Source of the DNA: Bacteroidota bacterium
GTDB lineage: Bacteria; Bacteroidota; JABWAT01
Assembly: GCA_023151185.1 (NCBI GenBank)
Contig: JAKLJL010000011.1
Coordinates: 57,581 to 121,580 of the forward strand
DNA: 64,000 nt
Reading direction: 5' to 3'
In this document: positions 37,209-45,109 of the stretch, one piece after another
How positions within the stretch are numbered: the stretch's first letter is position 1
How the letters are laid out: every line of letters starts with the position of its first letter
Made by a program: the position numbers and the translations under genes
The notes under the pieces: model-generated
What the model was told of the DNA's origin: nothing
Databases searched by the model: none
The model's input: the letters and a program-made list of their open reading frames with translations, nothing else

Positions 37209-39674
37209 TTATTTCAGAAAAACAAATTTCCCGTTTTTTTGGAAAAAACCTGATTTCACCCTGTACATATAAACCCCACTGGAGAGTGAACCTGCGGAAA
37301 ATAGAATTTCATGCAATCCGGCTGAAAGAGGTTGATTGAGAATCGTCTGAATCAACCGGCCGTTTTCATCATAGACCTCAATACTTGTTTGTGCTGCAAT
37401 TGGCAGGAAAAACCGAATCGTCGTTGATGGATTAAACGGATTCGGGTAGGCTGGGTATAGCTTAAAACTTGTTTCAATAAAATGTGGATCAACAACCGAA
37501 TTGACCTCTGGTTCATTCCATCGTGCAAAATAATTGCATGGTTGTCCTTCAACAAGGGTAAAACCCCCTCCAACATAAACCTTGTTGCCGGATACAGCTA
37601 TAGAATTTACTATATAATTCACTCCGACCCCCAGTGCATTCCATTTTGATCCATCCCAGCGGGCAATATAATCTGCATTTTTATCGCCTCCAGTATCAGT
37701 AAAATGTCCTCCCGCATAAACATTATTGCCGGATAAAGCTATGGTACTAACCGAACTATTCACTCCGGTTCCCAGCGCATTCCATTTTGATCCATCCCAG
37801 CGGGTAATATAATCGGAATTCTCATCACCCCCGGCATCGGTAAACAATCCCCCAACATAAACATCATTTCCGGATATGGTTATTGCGTAAACATACCCAT
37901 TCAATCCGGTACCAAGTGCATTCCATTTTGATCCATCCCAGCGGGTAATATAATCAGCATTCTCCTCACCCCCGGCATCAGTAAACGATCCCCCCACATA
38001 AATATCATTTCCGGAAATGGCTATTGCGTAAACATACCCATTCAACCCGGCACCAAGAGCATTCCATGTCGATCCATCCCAGCGGGTAATATAATCAGCA
38101 TTCTCCTCACCCCCGGCATCAGTAAACGAACCCCCCACATAAACATCATTTCCGGAAATGGCTATTGCGTAAACATACCCATTCAATCCGGAACCAACAG
38201 CATTCCATGTCGATCCATCCCAGCGGGCAATACAATCAGCATTCTCCTCACTCCCGGCATCAGTAAACGATCCCCCCACGAACAAATCACTGCCTGAAAC
38301 GACGATAGAATAAACATCATCATTCAATCCAGTCCCCAGTGCATTCCACCTCGTTCCATCCCAACGAGCAATATAATCGGCATTCTTATCACCTCCGGCA
38401 TCAGTAAAACCTCCTCCCGCATAGACATCACCTCCGGATATTGCGGCTAAATCACTTACCTTACTGTTTAGTCCGGTGTTTCCTAAAGCCTTCCATTTCG
38501 TTCCATTCCAGAGGGCTATATGATCGGCATTCGAATCACCTCCGGCATTAGTGAACCATCCGCTCACAACCATATCATTGCCGTATATGGCTATGTTTTT
38601 AACCCCATCATTCAATCCGGTTCCCAGAGCAAACCACCTCGTTCCATTCCAGCGGGCAATACCTTCGACATCCTCAGAATCACCGGTAGCATAAAAAATA
38701 CCGCCTACAAACACATCATCGCCTGACACTGCAATGGCAGTAACCCAATGATTCAATCCGGTTCCCAGTGCATTCCATTTCGTCCCATCCCAACGGGCAA
38801 TATAATTGGCATTCTCATCACCCCCGGCTTTAGTAAACGACCCCCCCACGAACACATCATTGCCTGACACGGCAATGGCATAGACCCAATGATTCAACCC
38901 GGTTCCCAGTGCATTCCACTTCGTCCCATCCCAACGGGCTATATAATCGGCATTCCCATCACTCCCGGCATCAGTAAACAATCCCCCCGCATAAACATCG
39001 TTTCCAGATAGGGATATGTTATAAACATACCAATTTAATCCGGTACTAAGTGCATTCCATTTCGATCCATCCCAGCGGGCAATATAATCGGCATTTTCAT
39101 CACCCCCGGCATCAGTAAACACTCCCCCCACATAAATATCTTTTCCGGATGCGGCAATGGTATAAATGTACCCATTCAGTCTGGTTCCAATAGCCATCCA
39201 TTTCGTACCATCCCAGCGGGCAATTTGATATTCCCACACATCACCTTCAGTGAAGTGAAAAAGCCCCCCCGCATAAACATCACTGCCTGAAGCGGTTATG
39301 GTAGAAAACCAACCATTCAATCCGCCAACAAGAACATCCCAATTAGTTCCGTTCCAATGATAAATCAGAAATTCTGAAGCAATGTAAATATCCTGACCTG
39401 AAACAGCGATTGAATTTATAATATCAAATGAAACACCCCCCAACGGATCCCAGGTACCGGGTGCTCCGCTCTGTTCCGATTTTTCTTTCTTGAAAATGGG
39501 TTTTCCGGTCGGGTCATGACGCATGGAATATCCGGTACCGGAGAATGACCCATTTACCCCGTTTTTTACTGTTCCGTCCGGATTTAAAACAGATTCCAAT
39601 GATTGCTGGGTAAGTTGCTGGGCAGATAAAGACAAATTAAAAAAATAGAAGAGTGAAGTCAGAAACCATTTCAT
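37209..39674 (-). CDS. secreted repeat protein (13 x 47-residue repeats) with T9SS sorting domain
   Basis: About 821 residues from the ATG at 39674 (GGAG 5 nt upstream), where a signal peptide starts (KWFLTSLFYFFNLSLSA). Most of the protein is thirteen full repeats of 47 residues with consensus IARWDGTKWNALGTGLN, then VYAIAISGNDVYVGG and FTDAGGDENADY, plus one degenerate final copy; this should form one or two beta-propellers. The C-terminus is a T9SS sorting domain (YPAYPNPFNPSTTIRFFLP, SSGVYMYRV). It is expected on the cell surface or secreted. No enzymatic motif was seen; adhesion or binding is a guess. Adjacent repeats are nearly identical at nucleotide level. Confidence 0.9.
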   Translation of the reverse strand: MKWFLTSLFYFFNLSLSAQQLTQQSLESVLNPDGTVKNGVNGSFSGTGYSMRHDPTGKPIFKKEKSEQSGAPGTWDPLGGVSFDIINSIAVSGQDIYIASEFLIYHWNGTNWDVLVGGLNGWFSTITASGSDVYAGGLFHFTEGDVWEYQIARWDGTKWMAIGTRLNGYIYTIAASGKDIYVGGVFTDAGGDENADYIARWDGSKWNALSTGLNWYVYNISLSGNDVYAGGLFTDAGSDGNADYIARWDGTKWNALGTGLNHWVYAIAVSGNDVFVGGSFTKAGGDENANYIARWDGTKWNALGTGLNHWVTAIAVSGDDVFVGGIFYATGDSEDVEGIARWNGTRWFALGTGLNDGVKNIAIYGNDMVVSGWFTNAGGDSNADHIALWNGTKWKALGNTGLNSKVSDLAAISGGDVYAGGGFTDAGGDKNADYIARWDGTRWNALGTGLNDDVYSIVVSGSDLFVGGSFTDAGSEENADCIARWDGSTWNAVGSGLNGYVYAIAISGNDVYVGGSFTDAGGEENADYITRWDGSTWNALGAGLNGYVYAIAISGNDIYVGGSFTDAGGEENADYITRWDGSKWNALGTGLNGYVYAITISGNDVYVGGLFTDAGGDENSDYITRWDGSKWNALGTGVNSSVSTIALSGNNVYAGGHFTDTGGDKNADYIARWDGSKWNALGVGVNYIVNSIAVSGNKVYVGGGFTLVEGQPCNYFARWNEPEVNSVVDPHFIETSFKLYPAYPNPFNPSTTIRFFLPIAAQTSIEVYDENGRLIQTILNQPLSAGLHEILFSAGSLSSGVYMYRVKSGFFQKNGKFVFLK
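37500..39460 (-). repeat. tandem 141-bp coding repeats
   Basis: Thirteen in-frame copies of a 141-bp unit within the T9SS protein gene. The spacing of 141 is exact between neighbouring copies, for example the shared TTCCAT word at 37921 and 38062. Units in 37860-38280 differ at only a few positions, while the outer ones are more diverged. Confidence 0.9.
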
Positions 39675-39831
39675 AAAAACTCCGGGAATGAACCTATTAC
39701 CATGAGTTATGGTAAAAAATATTAATCTTAGATGCAATTCAGTTTTACAAATTTTTAGGCACCTTCGTTTTCTTAACTACTGGCATACTTCGTCTGTTCA
39801 ACAGAATTGTATGTTTTAATTAGAATCTTTA

Positions 39832-39860
39832 TTGTTGGTCACAAATTGAGATTAGATTTG
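39832..39860 (+). promoter_or_regulatory. possible promoter of the dienelactone hydrolase gene
   Basis: TTG at 39832-39834 followed after 18 nt by TAGATTTG at 39853-39860. The -7 match is good, the spacing is one or two nt short of the other promoters. The rest of 39675-39948 is AT-rich without other recognisable elements. Confidence 0.35.
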
Positions 39861-39948
39861 CTGATTTAAAGGGATAATTATTCAAACTCCGGGAGAAATC
39901 TGGCTGGTTTTCGTTGTTGTTGAAAGATCAAGTAAAACGGAGTTAGTC

Positions 39949-40803
39949 ATGAAATTAGTTTTTACATTTATTCTTCTTGCCGGATTCGTTTCCGCCGGAT
40001 TTTCCCAACCCCATTCCTGCTGCATGCCGTCCTCCGGCGGTCCGTCAGATCCGACCGTTCAGTTTGCTTCTTTTTCGGTAAAGGAAACGTTCAGAATGAA
40101 CCACGACGAACCGCTTCCGTTCACGGATGAAACACCCTCAAAAGGAAAGTCCGTACAGTTTCCCGCCGGAACCGGTAAACCCGGCATGGGCTACTTTATC
40201 CCCGCACCTGTCAAAACCCGGACGACTTTATTTGTTTTTCATGAATGGTGGGGACTGAATGATTACATCCGCAAGGAGGCCGAGCAGTTTGCTGCCGAAC
40301 TTGGAATTAATGTTCTGGCCATTGATCTGTACGACGGTAAAGTTGCCGTAACCCGTGACTCTGCTGCAGCTTATATGGGATCCGTAAAAACTGAAAGAGC
40401 AAGGGATATTATCCTGGGTGCTCTTGAATTTTCAGGAAAAGAAGCCCGGATTTTAACAACTGGCTGGTGCTTTGGCGGGGGGTGGTCCCTTCAGGCCGGG
40501 TTACTGGCTGGCAAACAGGCCGCAGGCAGTGTGATTTATTATGGAATGCCAGAATCCGATCCGGAAAAACTGAAAAACCTGAACGCCGATGTTCTCGGGA
40601 TTTTCGCCGGAAAGGATCAATGGATCACCCATGACGTGATATCCGGATTTGAAAAAGCAATGGCTTCTGCCGGTAAAAAGGTGACGGTTTACTGGTATGA
40701 AGCCGACCATGCCTTTGCCAATCCCAGCAACCCCAGGTACCAGAAGGAATTTGCTGCGGATGCAAGAAAAAAAGTGATTGAATTTTTTAAGGCCAGGCTC
40801 TGA
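39949..40803 (+). CDS. exported dienelactone hydrolase-family protein
   Basis: 284 residues. A signal peptide (KLVFTFILLAGFVSAGFSQ) is followed by a Cys pair (SCCMPSSGG) and a ~50-residue linker. The alpha/beta-hydrolase core has FHEWWGLNDYIR, nucleophile C174 in GWCFGGGWS, acid D223 in FAGKDQWI and H254 in ADHAFANP, the Cys-Asp-His triad of dienelactone hydrolases. Export to the periplasm is unusual for the catabolic enzyme, so its natural ester substrate is probably different. Confidence 0.92.
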   Translation: MKLVFTFILLAGFVSAGFSQPHSCCMPSSGGPSDPTVQFASFSVKETFRMNHDEPLPFTDETPSKGKSVQFPAGTGKPGMGYFIPAPVKTRTTLFVFHEWWGLNDYIRKEAEQFAAELGINVLAIDLYDGKVAVTRDSAAAYMGSVKTERARDIILGALEFSGKEARILTTGWCFGGGWSLQAGLLAGKQAAGSVIYYGMPESDPEKLKNLNADVLGIFAGKDQWITHDVISGFEKAMASAGKKVTVYWYEADHAFANPSNPRYQKEFAADARKKVIEFFKARL

Positions 40804-41000
40804 ACTGAAGCCTCCGGGGCCGCATCCGGCCGAATTCAAAATATTTCCTGGTTTCCGGAACTCCGCCAGTTCCCTGCCTGGGTTCCGGATTGCTTCTGTC
40901 CTGAGTTAGGGTAAATTTATTTCCTCCCCGTAGAAAGAAAGGGAACCCTGACCAGGTTCCGGTGTAGAATGATCAGTCATCCAGCCACATCGGAGGTTCC

Positions 41001-42896
41001 ATGAAAACGATCCTGTCTTTTCTGCCCGCCCTTCTTCTTTCTCTGTCTGTTTCTGCCGGCACCGGCACACTCAAGGGAAAAGTAACCGATTCACAAACCG
41101 GAGAGCCCCTGGTTTCCTCCAGCATACTGGTAGCAGGAACCACCCTTGGTGCTGCAACTGATTTATCCGGAAACTACGTCATTTCTTCTTTACCAGCCGG
41201 TATTTACACCATCAAGGCAGTCTAAGTCGGATATGACAGCCAGACAGTCACCGGCGTTAAAATTGAACCGGGAAAGGAAACTCTGCTGAATTTTGCCCTT
41301 GCCCCTTCAACTATTCAGGCCGAAGAAATTGTCGTCAGTGCAGATCGGCCGGAAATCAGCCTGAATAACACGAATTCAGTGAAAGCGGTATCTGGTGCCA
41401 GTTTGATGTTTCGGGCGGGTAAAGCCAGGGAAATTGGCTATGTAGTCGAAGGTGTCCCGGTTCCGGGGAATACTGAAAAATATGCTCCGATTCATGAAAA
41501 CCGGATGCTCTCGGCCCGGGATAACAACTTTTCGACTTTCAGTGCCGATGTAGACCGTGCAGCCTGGGCAACCATCCGCCGGTTTCTGAATGACAATATG
41601 CTGCCCGATCCGGGTGCTCTCCGGATCGAGGAGATGGTGAATTATTTCCCTTATGACTATCCGGCTCCCGTTGAAGATGAACCGTTTTCGGTGACCCAAA
41701 CCTACACCGACTGTCCCTGGAATCCTCAGATCCGCCTGGTTTCCATCGGGATTCAAAGCCGTAAAATTGAAAAAGTCCGCCCGAATAATCTGGTTTTTCT
41801 GATCGATGTTTCCGGATCGATGGACTCACCGGATAAGCTTCCGCTGGTCAGACAGTCACTGGCGATGCTTCTGGACCACCTGGCACCGCAGGACCGGATT
41901 GCCATTGTCGTTTATGCCGGGGCAGCCGGGATGGTTCTTCCTTCAACCCCGGTTTCAGAAAAAGAAGTCATTGAGAAGGCGATTGCCGGACTGAAAGCAG
42001 GGGGCTCCACTGCCGGAGGGGAAGGAATCCGTCTGGCTTATTCTATTGCCGGTGAAAACTTCATCCGGGAGGGAAATAACCGGATCATTCTGGCGACAGA
42101 CGGCGATTTCAATGTGGGCATTTCGAGCACCTCAGAATTGACCCGGTTTATTGAATCGCAGCGGAAAACCGGTATTTACCTGACGGCACTTGGCTTCGGC
42201 TCCGGGAATTACCGCGATGAACTGCTGCAGGAACTCGCTGACCGTGGAAACGGAAATCACGGCTATATTGACGGACTCACCGAAGCAAAAAAAATCCTGG
42301 TGGATGAACTTCAGGGCACACTGGTTACCGTGGCAAAAGATGTCAAAATTCAGGTGGAATTTAATCCGGCAAAGGTGGATTCTTTCCGCCTGATCGGATA
42401 TGAAAACAGGATGCTGAACAAAGAAGATTTCAAGGATGACAAGAGGGATGCAGGTGAAGTCGGATCGGGACATCAGGTAACGGCCCTGTATGAAATTTTC
42501 CCGGCTGCCCGCAACTCTCAGGGCAGTCAGGAAGGCAGCTACACCCGGATGGAACTGACTGAAAAGGCGCTGAAAAGTGATAACCTGCTGACGGTCAGGA
42601 TCCGGTATAAAAATCCGGAGGATACGGTTAGCCGGGAACTCAGTTCGGTTCTGAAAGACAAGATTACCCCGCTTGCTGAAACAGAGGCAAGCATCCGGTT
42701 TGCAACTGCCGTTGCTGAATTCGGTCTGGTTCTCAGAGAATCGCCGTACCGGGCAAATGCCACCTGTTCCTCGGCAATTCAGCGGGCAGAAGCGGCACGG
42801 GGAAAGGATCAGGAAGGGTACAGATCTGAATTTATCTCGCTGGTAAAAAAGGCTGATCTGATGCTCCGGTCGAGGATTCAGGGCCGCAATGACTGA
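41001..42896 (+). pseudogene. vWA protein (YfbK-like) with CarboxypepD_reg-like N-terminus, interrupted by one in-frame stop
   Basis: One reading frame runs from the ATG at 41001 (GGAGG upstream) to 42896, broken only by TAA at 41223-41225. The first 74 codons give a signal peptide and a peptidase-regulatory-like domain (TLKGKVTDSQTGEPL, GIYTIKAV); the same frame resumes VGYDSQTVTGVKIEPG without loss. In related domains the residue at the stop is normally Tyr/aromatic in a VGY context, so TAT/TAC to TAA is the simple explanation. Downstream lie a VWA N-terminal domain (TFSADVDRAAWATIRRFL), a vWA domain with MIDAS DVSGSMD and ATDGDFN, and a YfbK-type C-terminal domain. A GTG at 41379 could allow a truncated unexported product. 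It may be a real nonsense mutation, a base error or readthrough. Confidence 0.8.
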
Positions 42897-42929
42897 GTTT
42901 TCCTGACACTTTTTAACTGTTTAAACATC

Positions 42930-42958
42930 CAAACTCCGAAATAAACAATCGGAGTTTG
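42930..42958 (+). promoter_or_regulatory. hairpin sequestering the trxA ribosome-binding site
   Basis: A perfect 10-bp stem (CAAACTCCGA / TCGGAGTTTG, 9-nt loop) ends 2 nt before the trxA ATG. The GGAG Shine-Dalgarno (42951-42954) is inside the 3' arm, so translation would be blocked while the stem is formed. Confidence 0.55.
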
Positions 42959-42960
42959 TT

Positions 42961-43308
42961 ATGTCTGAATCAAAAGTACGGATTTTTACAGATGACAATG
43001 TGGCGGATTATATCACCAAAAATCCGGAAAAACCCATTCTTGTCGATTTCTGGGCCCCCTGGTGCGGACCCTGCCGGATGCAGGGCCCCATCATTGAAGA
43101 TCTTGCCAAAACTGCCGGCGAAGATGTGATCATTGCGAAATGTAATGTGGATGAAAACCCTGCCATTTCCTCACATCTGCAGATCAGAAGCATCCCAACC
43201 CTGATGATTATTAAAAATCAGACGGTTGTGGAATACATGGTCGGCGTTCAGGATGCCAAATCACTCACCGAAAAACTGGCTAAACATAAAGTTCTGGTTT
43301 CTGCCTGA
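42961..43308 (+). CDS. trxA: thioredoxin
   Basis: 115 residues, cytoplasmic, with the active site FWAPWCGPCRM (C35, C38) and the cis-proline segment RSIPTLMI. It reduces protein disulfides using thioredoxin reductase, which is not in this window. It is the first of six small genes (42961-44919) tied by overlaps or short gaps, most with paired cysteines, and its ribosome site lies in a hairpin. The next gene starts on the last base of the stop codon. Confidence 0.95.
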   Translation: MSESKVRIFTDDNVADYITKNPEKPILVDFWAPWCGPCRMQGPIIEDLAKTAGEDVIIAKCNVDENPAISSHLQIRSIPTLMIIKNQTVVEYMVGVQDAKSLTEKLAKHKVLVSA

Positions 43309-43700
43309 TGCCGGTCTGGGGGTGGTTTCTTTTAGCCGGAATTGCCGTTTTTTTTCTGATGCCCTGGGTATTGGCCCGGCGGAAAAAAGGAAAACCTATC
43401 CCTGAGGATCTGGTAAAAACCTTTGGAACTGAAACACTGAATCCGGGATATCTGTACATCTGGGGTAAAAACTGTGCCCCGTGCAGGGTAATGACTCCCC
43501 GGATGGAAAATCTCAGGAAAAAGGGAATTCGGGTTCAGTCGGTTGCGGTTGAGGATGCCGGATCCGGAATTTTTAAACTCGGTGTGATGAGTACACCAAC
43601 CGTTTTACTTATCCGGAAGAACACGATTCAGGATGTCCTGATCGGACTTAAAGAGGAGTCTGATCTGGAATCCCTGATCCGAACTTATCAACAGGACTGA
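43308..43700 (+). CDS. membrane-anchored thioredoxin-like protein
   Basis: 130 residues. An N-terminal membrane helix (PVWGWFLLAGIAVFFLMPWV) is followed by positive residues and a short thioredoxin-fold domain with the active site GKNCAPCRVM (C56, C59) and cis-Pro segment MSTPTVLLI. By the positive-inside rule the domain should face the cytoplasm. It overlaps trxA by 1 nt. It is a likely redox relay partner of the adjacent thioredoxin. Confidence 0.88.
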   Translation: MPVWGWFLLAGIAVFFLMPWVLARRKKGKPIPEDLVKTFGTETLNPGYLYIWGKNCAPCRVMTPRMENLRKKGIRVQSVAVEDAGSGIFKLGVMSTPTVLLIRKNTIQDVLIGLKEESDLESLIRTYQQD

Positions 43701-43704
43701 AACT

Positions 43705-44091
43705 ATGGCATTATCTTTTTCAAAAACTGTTGACGGGCCCTTCGGCGATGTGGTTATTAAAGCAACTGATGCCCTTAAACAACAGGGGTTTGGGGTTGTA
43801 ACCGAAATCGATTTCAGTAAAACAATGAAGGAAAAGCTCAATCAGGATATTTTGCCTTATCTGATTCTGGGGGTCTGCAATCCTGGATTTGCCTTTCAGA
43901 CAATGAACCGGACCCCCGATACCGGACTTTTGATGCCCTGCAACGTAACCCAGAGAGAAAATCCGGACGGGTCAATAACAGTGTCAGCGGTTAACCCTGA
44001 TGAACTGTTCGGGATTCTGACTTCGGGGAATTTGATGGATCTGACTGCGGACCTCTCCGTGAAAATGAAAACAGCTTTAAACTCGATTTAA
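43705..44091 (+). CDS. DUF302 domain-containing protein
   Basis: 128 residues matching DUF302: ATDALKQQGFGVVTEIDF, KLNQDILPYLILGVCNPGFA, TGLLMPCNVTQRE and MKTALNSI. Two cysteines (in GVCNPG and MPCNV) are present. Proteins of this family often occur beside thioredoxin, rhodanese and sulfur-metabolism genes. It starts 4 nt after the membrane thioredoxin stop, within the same operon. Biochemical role not established. Confidence 0.9.
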   Translation: MALSFSKTVDGPFGDVVIKATDALKQQGFGVVTEIDFSKTMKEKLNQDILPYLILGVCNPGFAFQTMNRTPDTGLLMPCNVTQRENPDGSITVSAVNPDELFGILTSGNLMDLTADLSVKMKTALNSI

Positions 44092-44103
44092 ACAGGAAAT
44101 TTT

Positions 44104-44358
44104 ATGCCGATTTATGAATATATCTGTGAAGACTGCGGTACCGGAACCGAACTGTTTTTTAAATCTATCAGTGCCGGCCAGACCGATGTCAGGTGTGACC
44201 ACTGCGGAAGCAGCCGGGTAACCCGTAAATTTTCACTTGCCGGAGTTTCGATGGGAAGCGGGTCCTCCACGGGAGGATTTTCCCCGCAGAGCAGTACCTC
44301 CGGTTTTAGCGGATCCGGCGGCGGGTGTTCCGGCGGAGCCTGCGGGTGCGGAGTATGA
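44104..44358 (+). CDS. FmdB-family zinc-ribbon protein with Cys-rich tail
   Basis: 84 residues. The FmdB/CxxC zinc ribbon starts at the N-terminus (PIYEYICEDCG; C8, C11, C31, C34). A Ser/Gly linker leads to a C-terminal tail containing C75, C80 and C82 (CSGGACGCGV). The FmdB type is called a regulatory protein in databases but is uncharacterised in most bacteria. It is part of the redox cluster and overlaps the next gene by 4 nt. Confidence 0.9.
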   Translation: MPIYEYICEDCGTGTELFFKSISAGQTDVRCDHCGSSRVTRKFSLAGVSMGSGSSTGGFSPQSSTSGFSGSGGGCSGGACGCGV

Positions 44359-44525
44359 GTCTGGTCCTGATCGCCGTTGCCGGAATATCGGGAGCCGGAG
44401 CCGGACTTCTCATCTCGAAAGGAGTCAATAAAGTCATGCCGGGTGGCGGGTGCCCCATTTTATGCAATCCCAAAATCAGTGCCGGATATTTTGCCCTGAT
44501 GGGCATGATGATGGCTGCCAACTGA
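44355..44525 (+). CDS. DUF6132-like small membrane protein
   Basis: 56 residues from the ATG at 44355, which overlaps the FmdB stop (ATGA). Two short hydrophobic helices (LVLIAVAGISGAGAGLLI and ISAGYFALMGMMM) flank a conserved-looking loop GGGCPILCNP with C33 and C37. This matches small DUF6132 proteins found next to rhodanese and thioredoxin genes. A membrane sulfur or redox function is inferred from the neighbours only. Confidence 0.8.
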   Translation: MSLVLIAVAGISGAGAGLLISKGVNKVMPGGGCPILCNPKISAGYFALMGMMMAAN

Positions 44526-44562
44526 TCCTGAATCTTAACTCAAATCAAAAAAAAGGAATCCA

Positions 44563-44919
44563 ATGACTATCGGCTATATCGTCCTCGGTCTGCTTGCTGC
44601 GTTCATTTTGTACCGGGCGTTTAAAAATAAAAACCTGCCTTCAGTAACCGTTTCTGAAGCAAAATCCATCCAAAAAGCCAAATCTGCCCTCTTCCTGGAT
44701 GTCAGAACCTCAGGCGAATGGGCCTCCGGACATGTTCAGGGTGCCGTTCACATTCCCCTGCAGGACCTATCCTCCCGCCTTGCTGAACTGGATAAATATA
44801 AAAGCAGGGAAATTATTGTCTACTGTCATTCCGGAAACAGAAGTTCATCTGCTACACAACTTCTTGTAAAAAAAGGGTTTAAAGTGAAGAATATGACCGG
44901 CGGCTACATGAGCTGGTAA
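44563..44919 (+). CDS. membrane-anchored rhodanese-like protein
   Basis: 118 residues. An N-terminal helix (TIGYIVLGLLAAFILYRAF) precedes a single rhodanese domain (FLDVRTSGEWASGHV, VHIPLQDL) with catalytic C88 in YCHSGNRSS and the C-terminal MTGGYMSW. It probably carries sulfane sulfur as a persulfide. It is the last gene of the redox cluster and is followed by a strong terminator. Confidence 0.92.
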   Translation: MTIGYIVLGLLAAFILYRAFKNKNLPSVTVSEAKSIQKAKSALFLDVRTSGEWASGHVQGAVHIPLQDLSSRLAELDKYKSREIIVYCHSGNRSSSATQLLVKKGFKVKNMTGGYMSW

Positions 44920-44928
44920 GCCTCACGC

Positions 44929-44960
44929 AAAAGCCGGAATCAGCATTCCGGCTTTTAAAC
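44929..44960 (+). terminator. terminator of the redox/sulfur cluster
   Basis: Perfect 12-bp stem AAAAGCCGGAAT / ATTCCGGCTTTT with loop CAGC, 9 nt after the rhodanese stop. Confidence 0.88.
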
Positions 44961-45109
44961 GCCCTCCTTCTGTTGCATTTTCCCGCCCGGCTTCTTATTA
45001 TCACCCGGCGTTCATGAAAATCCGGGATTCCCGCTTTCTCCGGAATGTAATTCCCTGATACTGTGTTGTAGTTCGGTTGCTGACAGGAACCGTTGTTGTG
45101 GGCAGAAGA

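Noticed and set aside
41379..42896. Separate vWA gene starting at GTG 41379
   Set aside because: It is in the same frame as the upstream signal-peptide ORF with no decay between them; the simple reading is one gene with one stop codon. It would also lack a signal peptide and a ribosome site.
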